A stretch of DNA of 64,000 nucleotides from Lachnospiraceae bacterium. Lineage in GTDB: Bacteria; Bacillota; Clostridia; Lachnospirales; Lachnospiraceae. Within the stretch, counting starts at the first letter, position 1; each line of letters opens with the position of its first letter. The stretch lies in assembly GCA_030527645.1 (NCBI GenBank), contig JAUNAJ010000005.1, positions 62,001 to 126,000 on the forward strand, in the 5' to 3' direction. Shown in pieces: positions 47,066 through 56,514 of the stretch. The notes under the pieces are model-generated. The model had not been told where the DNA came from, did no database searches, and worked only from the letters and a program-made list of their open reading frames with translations. A program made the position numbers and the translations under genes.

Positions 47066-47452
47066 GTGGCAGATAATAAGAACAGAAATACCTATACAAT
47101 TTATGACGATGATACCATCGGCACCGTTCAGATTGCCGATGAGGTGGTTGCGATCATTGCGGGACTGGCAGCAACGGAGGTAGAAGGTGTGGATTCCATG
47201 GTTGGAAACATAACCAATGAGCTGGTTGCGAAGCTTGGAATGAAAAATCTTGCAAAGGGCGTAAAGATCGAAGTGAACGAGAATGTGGTTCATGTCAGAA
47301 TCGTTCTGAACATCAAATACGGCTACAATATTCCTGAGACCAGCAAGGCGGTGCAGGACAGAGTGAAAACTGCGATCGAGAATATGACAGGCCTGGAGGT
47401 TTCAGGTGTGGATGTGGGAATTGCAGATGTAGTGCTGGATCCGGCAAAATAA
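47066..47452 (+). CDS. Asp23/Gls24 family envelope stress protein
   Basis: 128 residues. The family is membrane-associated through partner proteins and linked to cell-envelope stress in Gram-positives. [21 protein letters not shown] at the start, KGVKIEV and VNLNIKYG-like [12 protein letters not shown] in the middle are typical. The GTG at 47066 lies six bases after AAGGAGG. It is followed by nusB, the usual Clostridial order. Confidence 0.93.
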   Translation: MADNKNRNTYTIYDDDTIGTVQIADEVVAIIAGLAATEVEGVDSMVGNITNELVAKLGMKNLAKGVKIEVNENVVHVRIVLNIKYGYNIPETSKAVQDRVKTAIENMTGLEVSGVDVGIADVVLDPAK

Positions 47453-47470
47453 AAGATACATGTACAAATG

Positions 47471-47557
47471 AAGGGGGAACTGAAATGGTTTTTCAGAGCC
47501 CCCTTATCTGCATGAAAGCGGTTCGGCTCAGTCGGAGGTCAATCTCCGCTGAGTTTT
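47471..47557 (+). promoter_or_regulatory. two hairpins between asp23 and nusB
   Basis: The first hairpin pairs AAGGGGG (47471-47477) with CCCCCTT (47499-47505) and holds an inner CTGAAA/TTTCAG stem; it would hide the GGGGG that could serve an ATG at 47485. The second pairs CTCAG-CGGAG with CTCCG-CTGAG (47527-47553, one bulged T) and runs into TTTT, like a weak terminator. Together they look like an attenuation device before nusB. Confidence 0.45.
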
Positions 47558-47577
47558 GCTTGATGAAGGAGTGGATA

Positions 47578-48015
47578 ATGAAGAGAAGCGAACAGAGAAG
47601 AACGATTTTTCATCTTCTTTTTATGGCATTGTTCAATGAGCAGGAAGAGATGCCGGAGAAGGTGAACTTTTATCTGGATACCATGGAAGACGGATCGGAT
47701 GAAGAAAAACAGCTGATTCCAAGTGAGGAGGACACAGTCTACATCCGGGAAAAATATCAGCTGATCCAGGAGAAGCTTCCGGAGATCGATGAGCTGATCA
47801 ATTCCAGCTCAAAGGGTTGGAAGACAGGCAGGATGAACAAGGTGGATCTGTCTATCCTCCGCCTGGCTGCATATGAAGTGAAGTATGACGACAGGGTACC
47901 TGTCGGAGTAGCGATCAACGAGGCGGTGGAGCTGGCTAAAAAATACGGCGGTGATAATTCCCCTGCCTTTATCAATGGAGTTCTCGGAAAGATTGCCCGG
48001 GATGCAGAGGCATAA
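47578..48015 (+). CDS. nusB: transcription antitermination factor NusB
   Basis: 145 residues, all-alpha. NusB binds boxA RNA with S10 and supports rRNA transcription. [14 protein letters not shown] at the start and the C-terminal [31 protein letters not shown] are diagnostic. The ATG at 47578 follows GAAGGAG. The frame is open upstream to an ATG at 47485 with its own GGGGGA, but those 31 residues are outside the family. Confidence 0.94.
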   Translation: MKRSEQRRTIFHLLFMALFNEQEEMPEKVNFYLDTMEDGSDEEKQLIPSEEDTVYIREKYQLIQEKLPEIDELINSSSKGWKTGRMNKVDLSILRLAAYEVKYDDRVPVGVAINEAVELAKKYGGDNSPAFINGVLGKIARDAEA

Positions 48016-48017
48016 TA

Positions 48018-49235
48018 TTGAGCAGCGTATATTCGGTAACTCAGATCAACGGGTATATCAAACACCTGTTTCAACAGGATTTCATGCTGACACGGATCTC
48101 TGTTCGAGGTGAGGTCAGCAACTGTAAATACCATGGTTCCGGTCATATCTACTTCACTTTGAAGGATCAGACGTCCTCCATCGGCTGCGTGATGTTTGCC
48201 TCCGCAAGAAGGGGGCTGGCTTTCCCCATGCGGGACGGAGACCGGGTGACAGTGACCGGAAGCATTGATGTATATGAAAGAGACGGCCGCTATCAGATGT
48301 ATGCCAGGTCAATCGTAAAAGAGGGGGCCGGCATTCTGTATGAGCGGTTTCTTGCGCTTAAAGCGGACCTGGAGGATATGGGTATGTTTGCGGAGGAGTA
48401 CAAGCAGCCCATACCGGAATATGTACGTACAGTCGGAATCGTCACATCTCCCACAGGAGCCGCGGTGCAGGATATCCGCAACATAGCAGGCAGAAGGAAT
48501 CCCTTTGTACAGCTGATTCTGTATCCCGCCCTTGTGCAGGGGGAGGGGGCAGTCGAAAGTATCTGCAGAGGAATTGCGGCTCTTGATGCCCTTCACCCGG
48601 ATGTGATCATAGTGGGTCGGGGCGGAGGCTCACTGGAGGATCTGTGGGCTTTCAACGAGGAAGCAGTTGCCAGAGCGATCTTTCAGTGCAGTACACCTGT
48701 GATCTCCGCTGTAGGACATGAAACAGATACCTCCATCAGTGATTATGTAGCGGATCTGTACGCACCTACTCCTTCAGCAGCCGCGGAACTGGCAGTTAAG
48801 GATATCCGGGAGACTCTGAATCGGAAGGAACAGTACAGAATTCGGATCCGATCTCTGCTGGAGGCGAAGCTTCGGGAGCAGAGAACCCTTCTCGAAGCCC
48901 GCAGAAGCCGTTTGGGTTATCTAAGTCCTGAAAACCGGATCCGGGAGCAGCGCCGGCAGCTGATGGATCTGGAGCAGAGACTGCAGGATGCGGCATTCCG
49001 CTCTCTGGAGGAAAAACGAATGCAGCTGCAGATCAGAATCGGCCGCATGAAGGGCTGCTCACCGCTGGACCGCCTGAATCAGGGATATTCCTTCGTGGAA
49101 AAAGGACAGGAACCCGTGAAAAGCATCAGTCAGATCCGTGCAGGGGATCTGCTGAATATCTATGTGCGGGACGGCAGCATTCTTGCGGAGGTGAAGGAAA
49201 CTGCAGAGGCACCGGATCCGGCAGCAAAGAAATAA
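48018..49235 (+). CDS. xseA: exodeoxyribonuclease VII large subunit
   Basis: 405 residues. With XseB it degrades single-stranded DNA in both directions. An N-terminal OB fold (YSVTQINGYIKHLF...RGEVSNCKYHGSGHIYF) is followed by the catalytic part with GIVTSPTGAAVQDI, IIVGRGGGSLEDLWAFNEE and HETDTSISDYVADLYAPTPSAAAE. It starts with TTG two bases after nusB, behind a weak GAGG site. Confidence 0.95.
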   Translation: MSSVYSVTQINGYIKHLFQQDFMLTRISVRGEVSNCKYHGSGHIYFTLKDQTSSIGCVMFASARRGLAFPMRDGDRVTVTGSIDVYERDGRYQMYARSIVKEGAGILYERFLALKADLEDMGMFAEEYKQPIPEYVRTVGIVTSPTGAAVQDIRNIAGRRNPFVQLILYPALVQGEGAVESICRGIAALDALHPDVIIVGRGGGSLEDLWAFNEEAVARAIFQCSTPVISAVGHETDTSISDYVADLYAPTPSAAAELAVKDIRETLNRKEQYRIRIRSLLEAKLREQRTLLEARRSRLGYLSPENRIREQRRQLMDLEQRLQDAAFRSLEEKRMQLQIRIGRMKGCSPLDRLNQGYSFVEKGQEPVKSISQIRAGDLLNIYVRDGSILAEVKETAEAPDPAAKK

Positions 49236-49248
49236 GGACAAAGAAGCT

Positions 49249-49479
49249 ATGAATGAAAATAATCAGAAGGAACCGCTGCAGGAGCTGACAGTGGAAGAGA
49301 GCTTTGCGGAGCTCGACAGTCTTGTGCAGCAGATGGAAAGCGGCGGTCCTACGCTGGAGGAATCCTTTCGGCTGTATGAAAGAGGGATGCAGCTTTTGAA
49401 ACATTGCAGCGAAAAAATCGATCTGGTAGAAAAAAAGATGCTTCAGATCAGTGAGGATGGGGAACTAATTGAGTTTTAA
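49249..49479 (+). CDS. xseB: exodeoxyribonuclease VII small subunit
   Basis: 76 residues. The pattern SFAELDSLVQQMESGGPTLEESFRLYERGMQLLKHC is the XseB coiled-coil signature. Its end overlaps the ispA start by 11 bases. Confidence 0.95.
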   Translation: MNENNQKEPLQELTVEESFAELDSLVQQMESGGPTLEESFRLYERGMQLLKHCSEKIDLVEKKMLQISEDGELIEF

Positions 49480-50404
49480 GGAAAAGCTGAATAGAAAAAC
49501 AGAGGAAGTGAATCAGATCCTGAAGAGCTATCTGCCTGAGGAGAAAGGATTTTCAGAGAGCCTGATCCGCGCAATGAATTACAGTATGACTGCAGGCGGC
49601 AAACGGATCCGTCCGATCCTGCTGCATGAAAGCTTTCTGCTGTTCGGAGGAGAAGGCAGGCTGGATGAGCCGTTTATGGCTGCAATCGAGATGATCCATA
49701 CCCATTCTCTGATCCATGATGATCTTCCTGCCATTGATAACGATGAATATCGCAGAGGAAAAAAAACAACGCATGCTGCATTTGGAGAAGCGCTGGGGGT
49801 TCTCAGCGGTGATGCCCTTTTGAATTATGCCTATGAAACCGCACTGGAGGCAGTGTGCAGCAGGGCGGCGGAGGATGCCCTGCGAGGTATGAATGCGCTG
49901 AAGATCCTGTCTGATAAAACAGGAATATACGGCATGCTGGGCGGTCAGAGCGTGGATGTGATGAATGAAAAGAATCAGGGACATGCACTGTCCGGTCAGG
50001 AGCTGGATTATATTTACAAAAACAAAACAGCAGCCCTGCTGGAGGCTCCGCTGATGGCGGGTGCCGTGCTGGCAGGAGCTTCCCGGGAGGAAACTGCTCT
50101 TATGGAGCAGGTGGGAAGATATACCGGACTTGCTTTTCAGATCCAGGATGATATTCTGGATCTGATCAGCACAACAGAAGAGCTGGGAAAACCGGTTCAT
50201 TCTGATGAAAAAAATCAGAAAACAACCTATGTAACACTATGCGGAATTGATGGAGCCGCTGCGCAGGTGCAGGCTCTGACGGAAAAGGCAGCTGCAATCC
50301 TGGATGCTCTTATGCAGAGTAATTGCCGGGGAACTGCCGCAGGGTCGGAGAAAGGCAGTTTCCTTCGGGAACTGATCCTGTATATGGCACTGCGCAAAAA
50401 ATAG
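49469..50404 (+). CDS. ispA: polyprenyl synthetase (farnesyl/geranylgeranyl diphosphate synthase)
   Basis: 311 residues. It condenses isopentenyl diphosphate with allylic diphosphates. The first Asp-rich motif is in HDDLPAIDNDEYRRG (83-97) and the second in FQIQDDILD; SMTAGGKRIRP binds diphosphate. It starts with TTG inside the end of xseB, behind GGGGA. It stands directly before dxs, which feeds the same pathway. Confidence 0.94.
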   Translation: MSFKEKLNRKTEEVNQILKSYLPEEKGFSESLIRAMNYSMTAGGKRIRPILLHESFLLFGGEGRLDEPFMAAIEMIHTHSLIHDDLPAIDNDEYRRGKKTTHAAFGEALGVLSGDALLNYAYETALEAVCSRAAEDALRGMNALKILSDKTGIYGMLGGQSVDVMNEKNQGHALSGQELDYIYKNKTAALLEAPLMAGAVLAGASREETALMEQVGRYTGLAFQIQDDILDLISTTEELGKPVHSDEKNQKTTYVTLCGIDGAAAQVQALTEKAAAILDALMQSNCRGTAAGSEKGSFLRELILYMALRKK

Positions 50405-50410
50405 GAACCT

Positions 50411-52315
50411 ATGCTGGAGAAGATAAATAAACCAAATGATGTGCAGAAGCTTTCAGTGGAAGAATTACCGGAACTTGCTGCTGAGATCAGGAAGTTTCTG
50501 ATCCGAAGTATCAGCAAGACCGGCGGACATCTTGGATCCAATCTGGGAGTGGTTGAGCTGACCATTGCCCTGCACCGGGTCTATCACCTGCCGGAGGATA
50601 AGATCATCTGGGATGTAGGACATCAGGCCTATACGCACAAGATTCTTACGGGAAGAAAGGATGACTTCGAGCACCTCCGCATGGAGGGGGGAATCAGCGG
50701 GTTCCCCCGCAGGGCAGAGAGTGCCTGCGACAGCTTTGACACAGGACACAGCTCCACATCCATTTCCTGCGGATTGGGCTATGTAAAAGCCCGGGATCTT
50801 CTGAAAAAGAAGTATTCTGTTGTATCGATCATCGGTGACGGTGCTTTGACAGGGGGACCTGCTTTTGAGGCGCTGAACAACCTGGCGGAGCTTGAGAAAA
50901 ATTATGTTGTGATTCTCAATGACAACCAGATGTCTATTAACCGGAACGTGGGAGGAATGCCCCGGTATCTCGGAACGCTTCGAACCTCCGCGGCCTATAC
51001 GGATCTGAAGATGAAGGTGACCAATGCACTGCAGCAGGTTCCGAAGGTGGGGGAGGAGATGGTGGATACTCTCCGAAGAACCAAGAGCAGTATAAAGCAG
51101 CTGGTGATTCCCGGAATGCTGTTCGAAAATATGGGGCTTACCTATCTGGGCCCGGTGGATGGACACAATATACCCAAGCTGATCCAGGTGCTGGAGGAAG
51201 CAAAGCGTTTTCAGGGACCGGTGCTGGTTCATGTGATCACACAGAAGGGACGCGGGTATGCGCCTGCCATCAGACAGCCTGCTAAATTTCACGGAACAGG
51301 TCCCTTTGTTATTAAAACGGGACAGCCAAAGAAGATGACCGGTCCCTCTTATGGTCATGCGTTCAGCGAAGTGCTCTGTGAGGAGGCTGGTAAAAATAAG
51401 AAAATCACAGCTGTTACTGCGGCTATGAAGGAGGGGACAGGACTGGCAAAATTTGCTGAGCTGTATCCGGATCGATTCTTTGATGTGGGAATCGCCGAGG
51501 GGCATGCGGTGACATTTGCGTCAGGTCTTGCCCTTGGAGGGCTGATTCCCGTATTTGCTGTTTATTCTTCCTTTCTTCAGAGGGGATTCGATCAGCTGAT
51601 GCATGATATCTGTATGCAGAACCTGCCTTCCGTTTTCATGGTGGACAGAGCAGGACTGGTAGGTGCAGACGGAAGAAGTCATCAGGGCTGCTTTGACCTG
51701 TCCTATCTGTCTATGATGCCGAACATGACAGTTATGGCACCTAAAAATGATCTTGAGCTGAAGGAGATGTTTCGATTTGCAGTAAGAAACAGCGGGCCGA
51801 CAGCAATCCGTTATCCCCGAGGCGCTGCCTGGACCGGTCTGCAGGAGCATCGTGCACCTGTTGAACGGGGACGTTCGGAGCTTCTGTTCCGGGGATCCCG
51901 GATCGCTTTGCTGGCTGTTGGATCCATGGTGGAGACTGCCCTGCAGGTGCGGGAGCATTTTCTTAAACAGGGAGTAGAACTGACGCTGGTGAATGTCCGG
52001 TTTGTTAAGCCGCTGGACAGGGAGCTGCTGCGGGAGCTGGCAGAGGATCACAGCTGTTTTGTCACGATGGAGGAAAATGTCAGGATCGGTGGCTTCGGTC
52101 AGCAGACGGCTGATTTTGTTCGGGAAGAGGAACTTCCGGTATCGGTGTCAGTGTTCGCGATTCCGGATCAGTTCGTTGGTCACGGATCTGTTGACAGGCA
52201 GAGGCAGCTGCTTGGACTGGATGCAGGATCTGTGATCAGAGCAGCAGAAAGGCTGCTGAAAAAAGAGCGGTCTTATGATTCGGTCCGGCTGCAGGAAACC
52301 ACAGGAGAGAGTTGA
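50411..52315 (+). CDS. dxs: 1-deoxy-D-xylulose-5-phosphate synthase
   Basis: 634 residues. A thiamine-diphosphate enzyme that joins pyruvate and glyceraldehyde 3-phosphate, the first step of the MEP isoprenoid pathway. GHLGSNLGVVELTIALH, DVGHQAYTHKILTGR, the ThDP-Mg motif GDGALTGG...NDNQMSINRN, and DRAGLVGADGRSHQGCFDL in the transketolase central domain are present. Seven bases separate it from ispA. Confidence 0.95.
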   Translation: MLEKINKPNDVQKLSVEELPELAAEIRKFLIRSISKTGGHLGSNLGVVELTIALHRVYHLPEDKIIWDVGHQAYTHKILTGRKDDFEHLRMEGGISGFPRRAESACDSFDTGHSSTSISCGLGYVKARDLLKKKYSVVSIIGDGALTGGPAFEALNNLAELEKNYVVILNDNQMSINRNVGGMPRYLGTLRTSAAYTDLKMKVTNALQQVPKVGEEMVDTLRRTKSSIKQLVIPGMLFENMGLTYLGPVDGHNIPKLIQVLEEAKRFQGPVLVHVITQKGRGYAPAIRQPAKFHGTGPFVIKTGQPKKMTGPSYGHAFSEVLCEEAGKNKKITAVTAAMKEGTGLAKFAELYPDRFFDVGIAEGHAVTFASGLALGGLIPVFAVYSSFLQRGFDQLMHDICMQNLPSVFMVDRAGLVGADGRSHQGCFDLSYLSMMPNMTVMAPKNDLELKEMFRFAVRNSGPTAIRYPRGAAWTGLQEHRAPVERGRSELLFRGSRIALLAVGSMVETALQVREHFLKQGVELTLVNVRFVKPLDRELLRELAEDHSCFVTMEENVRIGGFGQQTADFVREEELPVSVSVFAIPDQFVGHGSVDRQRQLLGLDAGSVIRAAERLLKKERSYDSVRLQETTGES

Positions 52316-52322
52316 AGACAGT

Positions 52323-53150
52323 ATGAAAGAAAGATTAGATCTATTGGTAACACAGCAGGGGCTTGCTCCTTCCAGAGAAAAGGCAAAGGCCATGATCATG
52401 GCGGGGCTGGTGCTGGTGGACGGACAAAGAGAGGATAAACCGGGAACTACCTTTCCTGATACAGTGAAGATCACGATCAAGGGAAATCCCATTCCCTTTG
52501 TCAGCCGCGGAGGTCTGAAGCTGGATAAGGCGGTGAAGCATTTTTCTCTGGATCTGTCAGGGAAAACCTGTATGGATGTAGGCAGCTCCACCGGAGGTTT
52601 TACAGACTGCATGCTGCAGAACGGTGCTGTAAAGGTATATTCCGTGGATGTGGGTCACGGCCAGCTGGACTGGAAGCTTCGAAACGATCCCCGGGTAGTA
52701 TGTATGGAGAGGACAAACATCCGCTATGTGGTGCCTGAGGATATACAGGAAGCACCGGAATTCGTATCCATTGATGTTTCCTTTATTTCGCTGACAAAGG
52801 TTCTTCCCCCTGTAAAAATGCTTATGGCGGAACAGGCGGAGATGGTCTGTCTGATCAAACCGCAGTTTGAAGCGGGCAGAGAGAAGGTAGGAAAGAAGGG
52901 GGTTGTTCGGGATCCCAGGGTGCATCAGGAGGTGATCTGCAGGGTCATGGAGTTTGCGGCATCCGAAGGATTTCAGCTGCTGCACCTGGAATTTTCACCC
53001 ATTAAGGGTCCGGAAGGAAATATCGAGTATCTTCTTCATTTGAAGAAAGGGTCAGAGGAGACGGAACAGACGATTTCGCTGGAAAAGTGGAATAGTACAG
53101 CGGAGGAGATCGTAAAGGAGGCACACGTGTCATTGAATTCCAGCGTGTGA
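52323..53150 (+). CDS. tlyA: TlyA family rRNA methyltransferase
   Basis: 275 residues. An N-terminal S4 RNA-binding domain (MKERLDLLVTQQGLAPSREKAK) is followed by an FtsJ-like methyltransferase with DVGSSTGGFTDCMLQNGA as the SAM site and LIKPQFEAGREKVGKKG. Family members 2'-O-methylate rRNA; in mycobacteria this affects capreomycin sensitivity. It lies between dxs and nadK, as in most Firmicutes. The ATG at 52323 gives the family start. Confidence 0.94.
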   Translation: MKERLDLLVTQQGLAPSREKAKAMIMAGLVLVDGQREDKPGTTFPDTVKITIKGNPIPFVSRGGLKLDKAVKHFSLDLSGKTCMDVGSSTGGFTDCMLQNGAVKVYSVDVGHGQLDWKLRNDPRVVCMERTNIRYVVPEDIQEAPEFVSIDVSFISLTKVLPPVKMLMAEQAEMVCLIKPQFEAGREKVGKKGVVRDPRVHQEVICRVMEFAASEGFQLLHLEFSPIKGPEGNIEYLLHLKKGSEETEQTISLEKWNSTAEEIVKEAHVSLNSSV

Positions 53151-53164
53151 TTGAAAGCGGAGCA

Positions 53165-54028
53165 ATGGATAAATTTTTTGTTTTAACGAACCGGATCAAG
53201 GATAAGGATCTTCAGGTGACCACCGCCATTGTCAAGTATCTGAAGGAGCATGGGAAAAGCTGTGCTGTCGGTGAAACCGGTGCGATCACAGGAAAACCGG
53301 GAAGCGGCTATACGGATCCGTCTCTCATTCCGGAGGGAACGGAGTGTATCCTGGTCCTGGGAGGAGACGGTACCATGATCCGGGCGGCAAGAGATGTTGC
53401 GGGCAGAGGAATTCCTCTGTTCGGTGTGAATCTCGGCACTCTTGGCTATCTGGCAGAGGTGGATAAAAATAACGTATTCCATGCACTGGATCATCTGATG
53501 GAGGATCGATATATCATTGAGCGGCGAATGATGCTGCAGGGAAGAGTATTCAGAGAAAAAACGATCATGGGTGACGAAATCGCTCTGAACGATATTGTGA
53601 TAGCCCGGGAATCGGGCTTGAAGGTGCTGCAGCTGGACAATTACGTGAACGGCTCCTATCTGAATACGTATCGGGCAGACGGAATTATTCTGTCAACGCC
53701 TACAGGATCTACGGGATACAGCCTGTCTGCAGGCGGTCCCATTGTTTCCCCCCAGGCAAATCTGTTTGTCATGACTCCTCTGGCAGCACATGCACTGAAT
53801 AAGCGGAGTGTGATCCTGCCCCCGGAGGATGTGATCACAGTGGAACTTGGTCCCGGCCGGGAGGTGGAACAGGAAAAAGCCATGGTGTATTTCGATGGAG
53901 ATGCAAGACTGCCGATCGTTACCGGAGATCGGGTAGAGATTTCAAGAGCACCGCTGGACACGGTATTTATAAAAATCCATTACACCAGTTTTCTTGAGGT
54001 ACTGGGCAGAAAGATGACAGATCTGTAA
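53165..54028 (+). CDS. nadK: NAD kinase
   Basis: 287 residues. It makes NADP from NAD and ATP or polyphosphate. GGDGTMIRAARD is the catalytic GGDGT motif, with NDIVIAR and TPTGSTGYSLSAGGPI in the second domain. The ATG at 53165 follows GCGGAGC; a start four bases into the tlyA end (53147) is possible. Confidence 0.95.
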   Translation: MDKFFVLTNRIKDKDLQVTTAIVKYLKEHGKSCAVGETGAITGKPGSGYTDPSLIPEGTECILVLGGDGTMIRAARDVAGRGIPLFGVNLGTLGYLAEVDKNNVFHALDHLMEDRYIIERRMMLQGRVFREKTIMGDEIALNDIVIARESGLKVLQLDNYVNGSYLNTYRADGIILSTPTGSTGYSLSAGGPIVSPQANLFVMTPLAAHALNKRSVILPPEDVITVELGPGREVEQEKAMVYFDGDARLPIVTGDRVEISRAPLDTVFIKIHYTSFLEVLGRKMTDL

Positions 54029-54050
54029 ACAATAGAAAAGAGAGTAGGAT

Positions 54051-54506
54051 ATGAAATCAGCCAGACATGACCAGATCATTAAACTGATCAGAGAATTTCA
54101 TATAGAAACGCAGGAGGAACTGGCCTCCAGGCTGAATGAGAACGGTTTCTCTGTTACGCAGGCCACTGTATCCAGAGATATCCGTCAGCTGAAGCTGACG
54201 AAGGTTCCTGATGACAGAGGGCGGCTGTACTATGCCCTTTCTCAGAGTGCACAGGCGAACCAGACAGAGCGTTTCGGCAGAGTGCTGAAGGATGCCTTTG
54301 TATCCATGGAACTGGCTGGAAATCTTCTGGTGATCAAGACAGCCTCCGGCATGGCGATGGCAGCAGCGGCTGTTCTGGATGAATGGGACTGGCCGGAGAT
54401 CATCGGCTGTATCGCCGGGGATAATACCATTATGTGTGCGATCCGGACGGAGGAGGATGCGGCTGCAGTGCAGAGAAAACTGAAGCGGATCCTGGAATCT
54501 CCGTGA
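54051..54506 (+). CDS. argR: arginine repressor ArgR
   Basis: 151 residues. An N-terminal winged helix (RHDQIIKLIREFHIETQEELASRL...VTQATVSRDIRQLKL) binds ARG boxes; the C-terminal domain (about 80-150) with IIGCIAGDNTIMCAIR forms arginine-binding hexamers. Its place before recN is typical of Firmicutes and does not mean it controls recN. Confidence 0.95.
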   Translation: MKSARHDQIIKLIREFHIETQEELASRLNENGFSVTQATVSRDIRQLKLTKVPDDRGRLYYALSQSAQANQTERFGRVLKDAFVSMELAGNLLVIKTASGMAMAAAAVLDEWDWPEIIGCIAGDNTIMCAIRTEEDAAAVQRKLKRILESP

Positions 54507-54514
54507 GAAAACCT

Positions 54515-54547
54515 GAAAATCGCCCGGAGTACCTCCGGGCGATTTTC
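54515..54547 (+). terminator. terminator between argR and recN
   Basis: A perfect 15-bp stem, GAAAATCGCCCGGAG with its complement around TAC. The right arm ends in GATTTTC, so the T run is inside the stem. recN starts 80 bases later and may rely on read-through or an unseen promoter. Confidence 0.75.
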
Positions 54548-54626
54548 TAAATGGTCATCACCTCATTGTTTGAGGCTGAATGAGTGCTTTGCGGGCAAAA
54601 GCCCGTGGAAAAGGAAATAAGACAGA

Positions 54627-56324
54627 ATGCTGACAAATTTGCATGTAAAAAATCTTGCCCTGATCGAAGAGGCCGATGTGGAATTCGGTCCGGGACTGAA
54701 TATTCTTACCGGCGAGACGGGAGCAGGTAAATCCATACTTCTGGGCTCTATTAATCTTGCATTAGGAAAAAAAATGACAAAGGACATGATCCGTGAGGGT
54801 GCTGACTCTGCGCTGGTGGAGCTGATCTTTCAGATCGAAAACGAACGGCTGTTGGAGAAACTGAAGGATCTGGAGGTGGAACTTTCAGAAGGACAGCTGA
54901 TCATAACCAGAAAGCTGTCCGGCGGGCGCAGTATCAGCAGGATCAACGGAGAGACCTGCACCATGGCTAGGCTGAAGGAGGTATCCTCACTGCTGCTGGA
55001 TATCCACGGACAGCACGATCATCAGTCCCTGCTGTATAAGGACAAGCAGCTGGAGATTCTTGATTTTTACGGTCGCAGCTCTCTGAAGGATTTACAGGAG
55101 CAGACCGAGGAACGCTGGAAAGAGTACAGAAAACTGAAAAAAGAGCTGTCAGAGTATCGTCTGGACGAGGAAGAGCAGGCAAGGGAAATCTCCTTCCTGG
55201 AATTTGAGATCAATGAGATCGATGAAGCAAATATCATTCCCGGTGAGGAAGAGGAGCTGGAGCAGCGGTACCGCCGTATGAATCACAGCAAAACCATTGT
55301 ACAGGCATTGGGAAGCGTGTATCAGATGACAGGAGCCGGAGACGGGGCCGGTGATCTCTGCGGCCGATCCGTGCGTGAGCTGGGAACAGTCTCCGGATAC
55401 GATGAGAGTCTGAAGGATCTGCAGACCATGCTGATGGATGTGGAAGCTCTGCTGGCGGATTTTAATCGGGACGTAAGCCGTTACCTGGAGGATTTTACTT
55501 TCTCGGAGCAGGAGTTTTACGAAACAGAAAATCGGCTGGATCTGATCAATCATTTGAAAGCGAAATTCGGCTCCACTACCCGGGAGGTTCTCGAGGCAAG
55601 AGACAGAAAGCAGCAGCGTCTGGATACGCTCAACAATTATGAAGTGATCCGGGCTGATCTGGAGAAGAAGCTGGCAGAGGCTGAAAGAAGGCTGAAGGAG
55701 GTATCCGGACAGCTTTCAGCCGCAAGAAAAAGCTGTGCGGAGAAGCTGTCAGAGGAGATCATCCAGGGTCTTAAGGATCTGAATTTTCTGGATGTCCGGT
55801 TTGAAATCGGCTTCGAGCGGACGGCTGATTACGGTAAAAACGGCTGGGATATAGTAGAATTCCGTATCTCTACCAATCCGGGAGAGCCTATACGGCCTCT
55901 GGACAAGGTGGTTTCCGGCGGTGAGCTTTCCAGAATCATGCTGGCGATCCGTACCATTCTGGCAGATCAGGATGATACAGACACTCTGATCTTTGACGAG
56001 ATCGATACAGGAATCAGCGGAAGGACTGCTCAGAAGGTTTCAGAAAAGATGGCGGAGATCGGAAACAACCATCAGGTGCTCTGCATCACCCATCTTGCTC
56101 AGATCGCTGCAATGGCAGACCGTCATTTCGAAATCAGAAAACAGGTAGAAGACCGGGAAACGGTGACCAGGATTTATCCGCTGTCCCGGGAGGAATCGGT
56201 CCGGGAGCTGGCAAGAATTCTCGGCGGTGCTGAGATTACAGCAGCGGTAGAGCATACGGCAGGTGAAATGAAGGAACTGGCTGAGAAGACAAAAAGAGAA
56301 AAAGCAGATCAAAGGAACCGGTGA
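54627..56324 (+). CDS. recN: DNA repair protein RecN
   Basis: 565 residues, SMC-like. Walker A GETGAGKS (about 30-37) starts the head, two long coiled coils fill the middle, and the signature LDKVVSGGELSRIMLAIR with IFDEIDTGISGRTA completes the ATPase. It acts at double-strand breaks. No LexA box was recognised upstream. Confidence 0.95.
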   Translation: MLTNLHVKNLALIEEADVEFGPGLNILTGETGAGKSILLGSINLALGKKMTKDMIREGADSALVELIFQIENERLLEKLKDLEVELSEGQLIITRKLSGGRSISRINGETCTMARLKEVSSLLLDIHGQHDHQSLLYKDKQLEILDFYGRSSLKDLQEQTEERWKEYRKLKKELSEYRLDEEEQAREISFLEFEINEIDEANIIPGEEEELEQRYRRMNHSKTIVQALGSVYQMTGAGDGAGDLCGRSVRELGTVSGYDESLKDLQTMLMDVEALLADFNRDVSRYLEDFTFSEQEFYETENRLDLINHLKAKFGSTTREVLEARDRKQQRLDTLNNYEVIRADLEKKLAEAERRLKEVSGQLSAARKSCAEKLSEEIIQGLKDLNFLDVRFEIGFERTADYGKNGWDIVEFRISTNPGEPIRPLDKVVSGGELSRIMLAIRTILADQDDTDTLIFDEIDTGISGRTAQKVSEKMAEIGNNHQVLCITHLAQIAAMADRHFEIRKQVEDRETVTRIYPLSREESVRELARILGGAEITAAVEHTAGEMKELAEKTKREKADQRNR

Positions 56325-56375
56325 TCATCGGAAAATAATTCAGGTAAAAAGAAAGAGGAATCTTGAAAAAAGCTA

Positions 56376-56404
56376 TTTACAATTTTCTGGAATGATAGTA
56401 TACT
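56376..56404 (+). promoter_or_regulatory. promoter of the aldolase-like gene
   Basis: TTTACA (56376-56381), 17 bases, TATACT (56399-56404). It implies a leader of about 100 bases. Confidence 0.65.
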
Positions 56405-56514
56405 GTAACACACCAACACTTTAAAGGTGCAAAGTACCATCTCATGAGAAATGCACTCTGAAATGGCAGTTGCTCAGGATAATTACAATATATACAGAAA
56501 CGAGGTTCCATAAA

